A stretch of 64,000 bases of DNA from Roseburia sp. (GCA_017549185.1 JAFYVJ010000063.1:1-64000), one strand, 5' to 3'; positions 7,497-16,065 are shown, counted from the first letter of the stretch. Translations and numbers: made by a program. Notes: generated by a model from the sequence alone, not told the origin.

Positions 7497-9987
7497 TACC
7501 TGCGGCGTTTTCTAAGCCAAGGCGTTTAGTTGCATCTTCACGCATCTTGTATTTTAATACTTTACCAGCTGCATTCATTGGGAAGCTTGTTACAAATTCA
7601 ATATATTTTGGAACTTTATGTCTTGCCATGCTGGCTACAATGTATTCACGCATTTCTGGTTCTGTCATTGTCTTGCCTTCTTTTAAAATAATGCAAGCCA
7701 TTGCTTCTTCACCATATTTTTTATCTGGCACACCGATAACCTGTACGTCTTGTACAAATGGGTGGGTGTAAATAAATTCTTCGATTTCTTTTGGATAAAT
7801 ATTTTCTCCACCACGGATAATCATGTCTTTCAAACGACCAGTGATGCGGTAGTTGCCGTTTTCATCCTTACAAGCTAAGTCACCTGAGTGGAGCCAGCCT
7901 TCTGCATCTACGGTGTCACGAGTTGCTTCCGGCATCTTGTAGTAGCCTTTCATGGTGTTGTAACCGCGGGAGCAGAATTCACCATTTTCACCAGGTCCAA
8001 CTTCTTCACCGGTTTCCGGATTGATAATCTTACATTCGATATAAGGGAAGTTGTAACCTACCGTATCGGTACGAACATCCAATGAGTCTGTCCATGCTGA
8101 CATAGTGCTTCCAGGAGAAGATTCTGTCTGACCATAAACGCTGACGATTCCGGTCATATTCATTTCATCCGGCTGTGCAGCTCTTCTCATTAATTCGGGT
8201 GGACATCCGGCACCTGCCATAATACCGGTTCGCATGTGCGAAAAATCGGTTTTTCTATAATCGTCATGATTAAACATGGCAATAAACATGGTTGGTACAC
8301 CGTTAAAACAGGTGATGCGTTCCTGATTGATACAAGCCAATGATGATTTCGCTGAGAAATATGGCATTGGACAAACAGTTGCACCATGTGTCAAGGATGC
8401 AGTCATGGAAAGTACCATACCAAAACAGTGGAACATTGGCACCTGAATCATCATACGATCTGCGGTAGAAAGTCCCATGCGGTCACCGATGCATTTACCA
8501 TTGTTTACTACGTTGTAGTGAGTAAGCATAACACCTTTTGGGAAACCGGTAGTTCCTGAGGTGTACTGCATGTTACATACATCGTCCGGTCTTACACGTG
8601 CTGCCATACGGTTTAATTCTTCCTGTGGCACTAAATCGCCGCGTTCCATTGCTTCATCAAAAGTAAGACATCCCGGCTGTTTGAATCCGACCGTAATAAC
8701 GTTACGGAGGAATGGGAGACGCTTACAATGAAGAGGTTCGCCAGGTTTGCTTGTGGCAATTTCAGGACAAATTTCGTTAATAATTTCTTTATAGTTGGAA
8801 TCCAGACAAGACTCTACCATAACTAATGTATGGGTATCAGACTGTCTGAATAAGTAGTCTGCTTCATGTCTTTTGTAAGCAGTATTTACGGTAACAAGTA
8901 CTGCACCGATTTTGGTAGCTGCCCAGAAAGTAATATACCATGCAGGTACGTTGGTAGCCCAAATGGAAACTTTTGTACCGGCTTTTACTCCCATGGAGAT
9001 TAACGCCTTTGCAAATTGGTCAACATCTTCACGGAATTCTTCATAAGTACGTACATAATCTAATGTTGTGTATTTGAAAGCATACTGATCTGGGAATTCC
9101 TCAACCATGCGGTCTAATACCTGTGAGAAGGTAAGGTTAATCAGTTCGTCCTTTTTCCAGACATACTGACCAGTTCCATTGTGGTTTGGATAAAGGGCTT
9201 TTTTAAGACCTCTGGTTTTTTCAAAACGGCTCATGTAGTTTACAAAATGAGGGAAGATAACTTCGTATTCCGGTAAATCTTCCATCCAGTCTGTTTTCCA
9301 TTCGAGAGAAACAAAACCATCGTAATCAATGGAAGAAAGAGCTCTTACCATATCAGCAACTGGAAGAGTACCTTCGCCGATTAAGTTGTAAGTATCTTTA
9401 TCGTCCGAGTCACGTAAGTGTACGTGTTTTACATAAGCACCCAAATTTTTGATAGTAGTATCAGCACTTTCGTCAAAATCGCGGTATGGATGGTGCATAT
9501 CCCATAAAGCTGCAAGCTGGTCACATGCGAAGTCATCCATTAAAGAGCGAAGGCGAGCAGTGTCTGCAAAAATACCGCTTGTTTTAATCAGTATAGTAAT
9601 ATTAGCTTTTTCGGCATCTTTTATTAACTCTGTTAAACGGTTACGAACCAATGCTTCATTATCATGTAACGCTACAATTGTCACATACGGAACCTGCATC
9701 TGTTTTGCAACCTGAATTAATTCTTTGATAGAAGGAACTGCATTTTCTTCATCGGAAGATAAGTCGCAGGAAGTATCAAAACAAGGAATGGTAATATTTT
9801 TTTCTCTTAACTGGCGGACAGTTGCTGCCATATTATATTTGTGAAATGGACCGCTACGTTCCATTAATTCCGGGAACTTTGGTAAGTTGTAAACTTCCAC
9901 ACCTTCAAAGTGCATGTTTACACCGGCATCAAGCCATTCTTCCCAACTTAAATGCGCCCAGCCTCTGGTAGAAAATGAAAGTTTCAT
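7471..9987 (-). CDS. Fusion: TIM-barrel sugar-phosphate isomerase-like domain plus AMP-forming acyl-CoA synthetase
   Basis: An 838-residue two-domain protein. Residues 1-270 form a xylose-isomerase-like TIM barrel with likely metal residues in WDMHHPYR, VKHVHLRD and FVSLEWK; the glutamate usually found on the central strand seems replaced (ILIKTSG). Residues about 295-835 form an adenylate-forming enzyme. They contain the P-loop YTSGTTGFPKGVMLTH, VYGQTESS, the hinge motif GRLKDMIIRGGENIYP and the catalytic lysine in NAAGKVLKYK. Close relatives are medium-chain fatty acyl-CoA ligases, but the acyl substrate is not evident. The start at ATG 9987 overlaps the stop codon of the LeuA-like gene (TAATG), so the two are translationally coupled. 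A TTG at 9996 is too close to GGAGG. Expression is presumably under the upstream T-box. Confidence 0.85.
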   Translation of the reverse strand: MKLSFSTRGWAHLSWEEWLDAGVNMHFEGVEVYNLPKFPELMERSGPFHKYNMAATVRQLREKNITIPCFDTSCDLSSDEENAVPSIKELIQVAKQMQVPYVTIVALHDNEALVRNRLTELIKDAEKANITILIKTSGIFADTARLRSLMDDFACDQLAALWDMHHPYRDFDESADTTIKNLGAYVKHVHLRDSDDKDTYNLIGEGTLPVADMVRALSSIDYDGFVSLEWKTDWMEDLPEYEVIFPHFVNYMSRFEKTRGLKKALYPNHNGTGQYVWKKDELINLTFSQVLDRMVEEFPDQYAFKYTTLDYVRTYEEFREDVDQFAKALISMGVKAGTKVSIWATNVPAWYITFWAATKIGAVLVTVNTAYKRHEADYLFRQSDTHTLVMVESCLDSNYKEIINEICPEIATSKPGEPLHCKRLPFLRNVITVGFKQPGCLTFDEAMERGDLVPQEELNRMAARVRPDDVCNMQYTSGTTGFPKGVMLTHYNVVNNGKCIGDRMGLSTADRMMIQVPMFHCFGMVLSMTASLTHGATVCPMPYFSAKSSLACINQERITCFNGVPTMFIAMFNHDDYRKTDFSHMRTGIMAGAGCPPELMRRAAQPDEMNMTGIVSVYGQTESSPGSTMSAWTDSLDVRTDTVGYNFPYIECKIINPETGEEVGPGENGEFCSRGYNTMKGYYKMPEATRDTVDAEGWLHSGDLACKDENGNYRITGRLKDMIIRGGENIYPKEIEEFIYTHPFVQDVQVIGVPDKKYGEEAMACIILKEGKTMTEPEMREYIVASMARHKVPKYIEFVTSFPMNAAGKVLKYKMREDATKRLGLENAAGIDTAKSTQ

Positions 9988-11399
9988 TATACACAAGCCT
10001 CCTCATAAACGATCTTATTTAATGCACTGATATATGCCTGGATACTGGAACCAACAATATCAGTGGATGTTCCGCGTCCGGAATAGAGTTTGCCATTAGA
10101 ACGTAATTTTACAACGGTTTCACCCATTGCTTCGCGTCCTTCTGTTACGGAACGAATCTGGAAATCATCTAATTCATAATGACATCCTAAAATATTTTCA
10201 AGTGCAAGGAAGGCTGCGTCAACCGGACCGTCTCCTAATGCAATACCTTCTAATAGCTGTCCATTCTTTTCTAATTTCATATAAGCCATGGAAGAAGATG
10301 TATTACTTGCGGTAATATTGTATGTATTTAATGTATAAGTTGCTGGAACCTGCATTGCAGCAGAAGCAACGATTATGTCTAATTCTTTTAAGGAAATGAC
10401 ATCTTTACGTTCTGCGATTTTCTGGAAAGCTTCCCAAACCTGAGCACCATCTTCTTCGCTTAAATCGTATCCTAATTTTTCAACGGCTTTGATTACAGTA
10501 GTCATGTTGTCGTGGCTGGTAAGTGTCATTTCTTCTACGTCATCCTGTACGCCATTATCAAATGGTGAGTTTTTACTGCGGCTGGTCTGGCACATCCAGT
10601 CAATCTGTTTGATGATACGTTTCATCTCTACAGTACGAACATTACAAGTAACTCCGAAGGCGTCTCCTTTTGTAGCAAGAAGTCTGGATACGTGTGGTAA
10701 TGAAATCTGGTTAATTGGATAGGCAGCAGCTTTGATTTCGCGAACCCCGTGTTTGATAGATTCGATAGCACATGCATCTGCCATTGCTAATTCATTGGAG
10801 CAAGAGATAGCAAGTACGATATCTTTTAATTCGGTTACATTTTCGTAAAGATTATCTAAAAAGCTACCTAATTCATCTGGAAGAATTGCTCCGGTAGCAT
10901 CACAAACGGTAATCGTTTTAGCACCTGCTGCGATAGCGGTTTTAACAGCCTGATATAAGAAAGAGGCATCACTTCTAGTAGCATCATCTGCGATAAATTC
11001 TACGTCAGAAGTTTTCGCACTACATGCAGTGATTGTTTCTTCGATTGCTTTTAACATTGCATCTGGTTTTTTATGGAAAAGATATTCCATCTGCACCGGG
11101 CTTACGGAAGCGAATACCTGTAAACGAGGATGCTTTGCTTCCTTTAAAGCGTTCCAAGTCGCATCGACACTTTCTGGACAAAGGGCAACCGGTACAGCAA
11201 CGATGCTGTTTTTTACAGTAGAGGCTACAGATTTGATGCGGAGTGCGTCAATCTTAGGCTGTGTGATGCCCTCTAATTCAATTACGTCTACATTTAAACG
11301 GTCTAATAATTTTGGAATTTCTAATTTTTCTTTAAAGGATAGAGAAAACTCTTTTCCTGTCTGTTTCATTGTAACGTCACTGATTCTGATTTGGTTCAT
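9987..11399 (-). CDS. Divergent 2-isopropylmalate synthase/citramalate synthase homologue lacking catalytic motifs
   Basis: A 470-residue protein with LeuA architecture: a DRE-TIM-like barrel (about 1-290), a linker, and a C-terminal LeuA allosteric domain (about 365-470, with GDGPVDAAFLALENILG and SGRGTSTDIVGSSIQAYISALN). Family segments such as VEFIADDATRSD (133-144) and TVCDATGAILPDE are kept. The catalytic LRDGEQ motif is replaced by TMKQTGK (10-16), and the metal-binding HxHND by SCSNE (199-203). The usual GxGERxGN loop is also gone. It may therefore be non-catalytic or use different chemistry. The start at ATG 11399 has AAGGAGG upstream. A T-box leader precedes it, and the downstream fusion gene is coupled to it. 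Confidence 0.8.
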   Translation of the reverse strand: MNQIRISDVTMKQTGKEFSLSFKEKLEIPKLLDRLNVDVIELEGITQPKIDALRIKSVASTVKNSIVAVPVALCPESVDATWNALKEAKHPRLQVFASVSPVQMEYLFHKKPDAMLKAIEETITACSAKTSDVEFIADDATRSDASFLYQAVKTAIAAGAKTITVCDATGAILPDELGSFLDNLYENVTELKDIVLAISCSNELAMADACAIESIKHGVREIKAAAYPINQISLPHVSRLLATKGDAFGVTCNVRTVEMKRIIKQIDWMCQTSRSKNSPFDNGVQDDVEEMTLTSHDNMTTVIKAVEKLGYDLSEEDGAQVWEAFQKIAERKDVISLKELDIIVASAAMQVPATYTLNTYNITASNTSSSMAYMKLEKNGQLLEGIALGDGPVDAAFLALENILGCHYELDDFQIRSVTEGREAMGETVVKLRSNGKLYSGRGTSTDIVGSSIQAYISALNKIVYEEACV

Positions 11400-11471
11400 A
11401 TAATCCTCCTTGTTTTGCGAAGCAAAATGCGAGTCCTCTGACGAGCAGAGGATTTGGCCTCCTTGTTTTGG
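11399..11471 (-). promoter_or_regulatory. Twin Shine-Dalgarno leader element before the LeuA-like gene
   Basis: Two copies of AAAACAAGGAGG occur 53 nt apart on the minus strand (11469-11458 and 11416-11405). Between them an ATCCTCT that could pair with the first GGAGG is followed by AGAGGA. The second copy is preceded by the hairpin TTTTGCTTCGCAAAA. The same layout precedes the PurO gene at 34813-34878. Confidence 0.6.
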
Positions 11472-11493
11472 TGGTTGTTTGGAAAACAAAAAA

Positions 11494-11877
11494 GTCCTCG
11501 AAGCTATTAAAGCCTCAAGGACGAATGGACAATTCGCGGTACCACCTTGCTTATAGCTGCCTTACAGCAGACTATCTCTCTCGGACTCATTATTAAGTCC
11601 AAAGCCGATAACGGGGCAACCGTACTCCACTACGCAAACTTCGTTTGCGTTGCAAAATCCATTTGAGATTGCTTCGCAAGGGGGATTTTGCACACTTGCA
11701 TCACGTTCTTACGATCTCAGCAGTAAATGCTTCGACCTACCCCGAAGTTCTTTGCAGAGTCGACTCAGGAGTGAGATTGCTATCTTCCGTCCGTACCGGT
11801 TCACACCAACCACCGGCTCTCTGAAACCCTCAGAGAAGAAGCATAATTCCTTCACAGTCATTGTTCTTCTAAAAATT
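11494..11877 (-). promoter_or_regulatory. T-box riboswitch leader, enlarged by an inserted repeat
   Basis: The minus strand shows stem I with a GGTGGTTGGTG segment (about 11815-11802), and the conserved T-box sequence AAGGTGGTACCGCG (within 11550-11535). A terminator hairpin follows at 11522-11494, ending in a T-rich run. T-boxes bind uncharged tRNA and allow read-through when it is scarce. In the likely specifier loop I see CTC (11775-11773), a leucine codon, but the neighbouring ATC cannot be excluded. The leader is about 384 nt long because an 80-nt copy of a dispersed structured repeat (11651-11730) lies between stem I and the antiterminator. Confidence 0.9.
11651..11730 (-). repeat. Structured repeat, copy inside the T-box leader
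   Basis: Read on the minus strand it begins GCATTTACTG, continues with GAACGTGATGCAAG and ends in a stem where TGCAAAATCC pairs with GGATTTTGCA around TTGC-GAA-GCAA. It matches 51246-51328 closely over its first 48 nt, and more weakly 53743-53840. Confidence 0.7.
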
Positions 11878-11883
11878 GTACTT

Positions 11884-11912
11884 ATTATAACACGTTAGCA
11901 TAGTGAGGTCAA
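11884..11912 (-). promoter_or_regulatory. Promoter of the T-box operon
   Basis: TTGACC (11912-11907), a 17-nt spacer and a perfect TATAAT (11889-11884) on the minus strand. Transcription should begin near 11877, just before stem I. Confidence 0.8.
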
Positions 11913-11989
11913 ATGAAAATGGTGTTTGTATCTATATAAAATAGGTATGGTATTTATAAGAAAAATATATATCAAATGAAAATGGTATT

Positions 11990-12053
11990 GACGCGATACG
12001 CACAGAGATGACGCGATACGCGGCGTGTAGTTTTTTCGGGAGAGTGTTATGGT
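11990..12053 (+). repeat. GACGCGATACGC element upstream of higBA
   Basis: GACGCGATACGC occurs twice, at 11990-12001 and 12010-12021. The second copy continues GGCGTGTAGTTT and, further on, TGTTATGGTGGAA. A related sequence lies at 17365-17410 before the HicAB locus. Confidence 0.55.
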
Positions 12054-12130
12054 GGAACTGTGGGATTGTGTGAAACATAGTGAGTTGGAAAATTGTGTTG
12101 AAAATTAAGGAAGAAAAGAAAAATAGGGAA

Positions 12131-12159
12131 TTGACACTAGATAACAAATTTGTTATCGT
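12131..12159 (+). promoter_or_regulatory. higBA promoter with internal operator
   Basis: TTGACA (12131-12136), a 17-nt spacer and TATCGT (12154-12159). A perfect 18-bp palindrome, GATAACAAATTTGTTATC (12140-12157), fills the spacer and is the likely binding site for the antitoxin or the toxin-antitoxin complex. Confidence 0.75.
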
Positions 12160-12174
12160 AAAGGAGGAAGAAAC

Positions 12175-12534
12175 ATGTTCGAAGTAATGTTTTATAGGGA
12201 TAAGGATGGAAAATCAGAAATTTCAGATTATTTAGATGATTTAGAAAAGAAATCCGAAACAGATAAAAATGCACGAGTAAATAAAGATAAGATTTTAGCA
12301 TATATGATTGCACTTGGAGAGTATGGTACGAGAATAGGGAAACCATTTATTAAGCATATTGAAGGTGATTTATGGGAATTGCGTCCATTAAGGAATAGAA
12401 TTTTCTTTTTTTATTGGAAAGACAATAGATATGTTTTGCTGCATTATTTTATAAAGAAGACGCAAAAAACACCGAAAAAAGAGATTGAAAAGGCTAAAAG
12501 TAATTTGAAAGATTATTTAGAAAGGAATGAGTGA
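12175..12534 (+). CDS. higB: HigB-like toxin (RelE superfamily, Gp49-like)
   Basis: A 119-residue protein of the phage Gp49/HigB branch of the RelE superfamily, whose members cut mRNA on the ribosome. The core ELRPLRNRIFFFYWKDNRYVLLHYF and the following KKTQKTPKKEIEKA segment are typical, with the basic residues expected for RNA binding. A strong AAAGGAGG site precedes the ATG. The toxin gene comes first and the antitoxin second, as usual for HigBA, with 1 nt between them. Expression should be repressed through the palindrome in the promoter. I see no sign of inactivation. Confidence 0.85.
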   Translation: MFEVMFYRDKDGKSEISDYLDDLEKKSETDKNARVNKDKILAYMIALGEYGTRIGKPFIKHIEGDLWELRPLRNRIFFFYWKDNRYVLLHYFIKKTQKTPKKEIEKAKSNLKDYLERNE

Positions 12535-12535
12535 G

Positions 12536-12829
12536 ATGAAAGATATTAGGGAAATTAGAACGGTAGCAGAGTATATGGCAGACGAGGACAGAGTATCACC
12601 GGCTGAAAGAGAGAAAATCTATTTTGAAGTTGCACTGATTGGGAAAATGATTGAAGCAAGGGAGCAGCGGGGATTATCGCAAAGAGAATTAGCAAAACTA
12701 TGTGGAGTAAAGCAGCCTGCGATTGCGAGGTTGGAGAGTTTGAAAGCAACACCGCAGATTGATACACTTTTTAAAATTTTAGCACCGCTTGGATATACAC
12801 TGGCGATTGTACCGATTGTAAAAAAATAG
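12536..12829 (+). CDS. higA: HigA-like antitoxin (XRE family)
   Basis: A 97-residue DNA-binding protein with an XRE helix-turn-helix at about residues 37-90 (RGLSQRELAKLCGVKQPAIARLE). It should neutralise the upstream HigB toxin and repress the operon. I chose ATG 12536 because GAAAGGA lies 9 nt ahead; an in-frame ATG at 12527 overlaps the toxin stop and would be too close to that site. A hairpin terminator follows. Confidence 0.85.
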   Translation: MKDIREIRTVAEYMADEDRVSPAEREKIYFEVALIGKMIEAREQRGLSQRELAKLCGVKQPAIARLESLKATPQIDTLFKILAPLGYTLAIVPIVKK

Positions 12830-12836
12830 GAAATGA

Positions 12837-12871
12837 AATGTCATCTACGAGTTTGTAGGTGACATTTTTTA
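12837..12871 (+). terminator. Terminator of higBA
   Basis: AATGTCATCTAC pairs with GTAGGTGACATT around a 6-nt loop and is followed by a T run. Confidence 0.8.
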
Positions 12872-12987
12872 GTGCAGGACTATTCAGGTGAGAGAAAAAA
12901 TTGAGAAAAAACTGGTGAGCAAAAAATAAAATTAGTCCGCACATATCATGATTTGAAACGTTAAACAAAGTGAAAGGAGGTTTTTTG

Positions 12988-13440
12988 ATGCATATTGATA
13001 TTGATGAACAGTATGATAAGGTCTATCGTTACTGCTATTTTAGAGTGAAAAATCAGCATTTGGCGGAAGATATTACGCAGGAAACCTTCTTGCGTTTTTT
13101 CGAAAGCAGCAGTTATAGAGACACCGGACGGCCGCTGGCGTATTTGTATACGGTTGCGAGAAATTTATGTATTGACGAGTTTCGGAAGGTACATACAGAG
13201 GAGTTAAAGGAAGAAATTGTGCAGAATGGATTTGAGGATGCAGTGGTGGACAAAGAGAATCTGCATCAGGCGATGGCAGCATTAGATAAAGAGGAACAGG
13301 AACTTTTGCTACTGCGTTATGTGAATGAGGTTTCGCTTGCAGACTTATCTAAAATGTATGGAAAATCCAGATTTGCATTGTATAGGGAGTTTTCAAAGAT
13401 TACAAGTAAGTTAGAAAGGAGGATTTCGGATGGAACGTAA
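12988..13440 (+). CDS. ECF-like RNA polymerase sigma factor
   Basis: A 150-residue sigma-70 protein with region 2 (YRYCYFRVKNQHLAEDITQ, then ETFLRFF) and region 4 (EEQELLLLRYVNEVSLADLS). It heads a five-gene operon in which every junction overlaps or is within 10 nt. The start at ATG 12988 is preceded by AAAGGAGG; an upstream in-frame ATG at 12970 lacks a site. The operon layout suggests it controls the downstream ABC exporter, probably in response to an envelope-active compound; the trigger is not visible in the sequence. It differs from the sigma factor at 1.2 kb in length and sequence. Confidence 0.85.
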   Translation: MHIDIDEQYDKVYRYCYFRVKNQHLAEDITQETFLRFFESSSYRDTGRPLAYLYTVARNLCIDEFRKVHTEELKEEIVQNGFEDAVVDKENLHQAMAALDKEEQELLLLRYVNEVSLADLSKMYGKSRFALYREFSKITSKLERRISDGT

Positions 13441-14128
13441 ATTAAAAGAGGAATTGTGCCGTTATTACGAAGCACCAAAACCACAGCGGAAGCAGGAATT
13501 TGTAAGACGGTTCGGAGTGCCGCACGTGAACTTACCGTATTTAGTTTGGAAGCAGGCAAGATATATTTCAAAGTGGGTATGGCTGGTGTCCGGAGGTATT
13601 TGTGCGCTCATTTATGCGGCGACATATGTCATGGATGATAAATATGTAAGTGAGGTATATGGGCTGGTACCATTTTTAGTACTGGTTTCAGTGACAGAAA
13701 GTACGCGCAGCTATCGTTATGGAATGGAAGAACTGGAGTTGTCTGCTCGCTTTTCGCTAAAGAGTATTGTCATGGCAAGGATGGCGATGCTGGGAGTGGG
13801 GAATCTGGCATTGCTTCTTGTGATAGTGAATGTACTCGGACAACGTGCAGGGTATCATGTACTGCATATTCTGACACCGTATTTTTTGACGGCAGGAGGC
13901 AGTTTATACATTGTGCGAACTGTGCGAAGAAATGAGAATACATTTTTATGTTTTATACTGGCAGTTGTAGTGAGCTTCTTACAGATGGTATTGCCGGGGT
14001 GGTTTAAAGAGATACTGGCACCGGAATATATGCCGGTATGGGCAGTATTTTTTGCAATGGGAATTGTTATGACAGCAAAAGAAAGCTATCGGACTATCCG
14101 AATGACGGAGGATTTAGCATGGAATTAG
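13430..14128 (+). CDS. Polytopic membrane protein, possible sensor or anti-sigma partner
   Basis: A 232-residue protein with a soluble N-terminal part (about 1-45) and roughly six hydrophobic segments, at about 48-66, 76-90, 117-137, 148-165, 174-194 and 202-216. It overlaps the sigma factor gene by 11 nt and the ATPase gene by 10 nt, so it is made together with both. I do not recognise a family with certainty. The position between sigma factor and exporter suggests a membrane regulator of the sigma factor or a subunit of the transporter; neither is shown by a motif. Confidence 0.65.
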   Translation: MERKLKEELCRYYEAPKPQRKQEFVRRFGVPHVNLPYLVWKQARYISKWVWLVSGGICALIYAATYVMDDKYVSEVYGLVPFLVLVSVTESTRSYRYGMEELELSARFSLKSIVMARMAMLGVGNLALLLVIVNVLGQRAGYHVLHILTPYFLTAGGSLYIVRTVRRNENTFLCFILAVVVSFLQMVLPGWFKEILAPEYMPVWAVFFAMGIVMTAKESYRTIRMTEDLAWN

Positions 14129-14823
14129 TAATTGATAGAGTATCAAAACAGTATAAAAATAAAATCGCAGTAGACCGCATAGATTTGACACTAAAAAAAG
14201 GAATCTATGGTCTGCTTGGCGCAAACGGAGCAGGCAAAACGACCTTGATGCGTATGCTTTGTGGTATTTTAACACCAACCAGCGGTACGATTACGTATAA
14301 TGGCATAGATGTATCGGAGGAAGAGTATCGTGCAATATTAGGTTATTTGCCACAGGATTTTGGGTATTACCCGGATTTTTCAGGCAGAGATTTTCTGCTT
14401 TATATGGCAGCATTAAAGGGACTTTCAAAAGAGAGCGCGAAAAAGCGTGTGAATGAGTTGCTGGAGCTAGTGTCACTGACTGACGTGGCAAAAAAGAAAA
14501 TCAAAACCTATTCAGGTGGTATGAAACAAAGACTTGGGATTGCACAGGCACTCCTTAACAATCCGCAGATATTGATTTTAGATGAACCGACTGCGGGTTT
14601 GGATCCAAAGGAACGTGTGCGTTTCCGTAACTTAATCGCTGACATTGGAAAAGATAATATTGTCATTTTGTCTACACATATTGTTTCTGATATTGACCGT
14701 ATCGCAGACCGGATATTGATGATGAATAATGGCAAACTGGTATTTGATGGAACCAGAGAAGAAATCAGTGGTGATTTAGAAGAGTTCTACCTGAGCGAAT
14801 TTGGTGAAGGCGAGGTGGACTAG
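14119..14823 (+). CDS. ABC transporter ATP-binding protein
   Basis: A 234-residue ATPase with Walker A GANGAGKT, Q-loop region GYLPQDFGYYP, signature SGGMKQRLGIAQALL, Walker B ILILDEPTAGLD and switch histidine in STHIVSDID. It belongs to the group that powers multi-subunit exporters of the bacitracin/lantibiotic type. ATG 14119 overlaps the preceding gene by 10 nt, and the stop codon is followed directly by the start of the first permease gene. Its partners are the two large permeases downstream. Confidence 0.93.
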   Translation: MELVIDRVSKQYKNKIAVDRIDLTLKKGIYGLLGANGAGKTTLMRMLCGILTPTSGTITYNGIDVSEEEYRAILGYLPQDFGYYPDFSGRDFLLYMAALKGLSKESAKKRVNELLELVSLTDVAKKKIKTYSGGMKQRLGIAQALLNNPQILILDEPTAGLDPKERVRFRNLIADIGKDNIVILSTHIVSDIDRIADRILMMNNGKLVFDGTREEISGDLEEFYLSEFGEGEVD

Positions 14824-16056
14824 ATGGGCACGTTAGTAAGTTATGAAGTGAAAAAAATTCTAAAGAAAAAAAGCACACTGGTTGCGTTTATTATATTGTT
14901 TGCATTGCATTTTGTTGCTGTGTGTATTTCCGGAAGCTTAGGAACTACTTACGTAGACGGAGAATTTTACGAAACACATTATGAGAGGAATAAAATTGAT
15001 CGGGCAAATGGAATAGCTTTATCCGGTAGAATGATAGATGAAGAACTTTTAACGGAGATGTCAGAAGCTTATCAGAAAGTTGACTGGAGTACACCAGATT
15101 ATATGTGGACAGACACTTATAAAGAAGAAGTACGTAAATATTCTGACTTAGAAACACGTTTCAAGGTAATGGGGCTTTGGGGAAATGCGTTGTCAGAGGT
15201 GATTGCAGAGAAAATGGTGAATCAGTCAACAACAGAGAAAGTTTATACCATAAGAAAAGAAGTACAGCAACAGGCGTTTGATGGTTATATGTTATCAGAA
15301 CAGGATATTGCATACTGGCAGGAACAGGATGCTGAAATTGAAGTACCATTTACTTATGAGTATGCTTCCGGTTTTGACAGCATGCTGGGTGGTCAGGGAA
15401 TTTATATGATGTGCATGCTGCTTACTTTTTTCATTGCAATTTCAATGGTAAGTGTTTTTGCGGAGGAGCATAACAGAAAAACGGACCAGTTACTTTTGTG
15501 TGCGAGATATGGAAAAGATAAATTGTATATAGCAAAATTAGTGGCAGGAAGTCTGGTGGTATTTACAATAAACATGCTTTTTGTTATTACTGCCGTCATT
15601 GGTAAAATTTTTAGTTATGGGCCGGAAGGGTTTCATGCCGCATTGCAATTGATAATAGTATATTGGTATCCATATGCATTGTCCGTTGGGGAAACTACGC
15701 TGATAGCAATAGGCTTACTTTTTCTGGCGTCAGTTATGGTGACGATATTCACTATGCTTTTAGCGGAAGTAATAAAAAACAGTGTTGGTGCAATGGCAAT
15801 TGTGACAGGTGGACTTTTTGTTGCAAGATTGGTATCCATCCCGCCATCCTTGGGAATCCTTTCGCAGTTATGGAGCTATTTGCCGATTAATATATTAAAG
15901 ATAGATGAGGGATTTACGGACTTAAGACTGGTTCATTTCTTTGGTACAAAGCTTACCACATGGCAGTTTGCACCGATTTTGTATCTGATTCTGATTGGTG
16001 TTATGGTGTGGGGTGGAAGTAAGGTTTACAAGAATTATCAGGTAAGTGGAAGGTAA
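14824..16056 (+). CDS. ABC transporter permease, first paralogue
   Basis: A 410-residue ABC-2-like permease. A hydrophobic helix at about 17-37 is followed by an extracytoplasmic region of about 150 residues and five or so further helices in the C-terminal half. EEHNRKTDQLLLCARYGKDKLYIAK and the C-terminal KNYQVSGR are shared in type with the next gene, so the two arose by duplication and probably pair in one transporter. It starts immediately after the ATPase stop codon. The exported substrate is unknown. Confidence 0.8.
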   Translation: MGTLVSYEVKKILKKKSTLVAFIILFALHFVAVCISGSLGTTYVDGEFYETHYERNKIDRANGIALSGRMIDEELLTEMSEAYQKVDWSTPDYMWTDTYKEEVRKYSDLETRFKVMGLWGNALSEVIAEKMVNQSTTEKVYTIRKEVQQQAFDGYMLSEQDIAYWQEQDAEIEVPFTYEYASGFDSMLGGQGIYMMCMLLTFFIAISMVSVFAEEHNRKTDQLLLCARYGKDKLYIAKLVAGSLVVFTINMLFVITAVIGKIFSYGPEGFHAALQLIIVYWYPYALSVGETTLIAIGLLFLASVMVTIFTMLLAEVIKNSVGAMAIVTGGLFVARLVSIPPSLGILSQLWSYLPINILKIDEGFTDLRLVHFFGTKLTTWQFAPILYLILIGVMVWGGSKVYKNYQVSGR

Positions 16057-16065
16057 GGTGATGGC

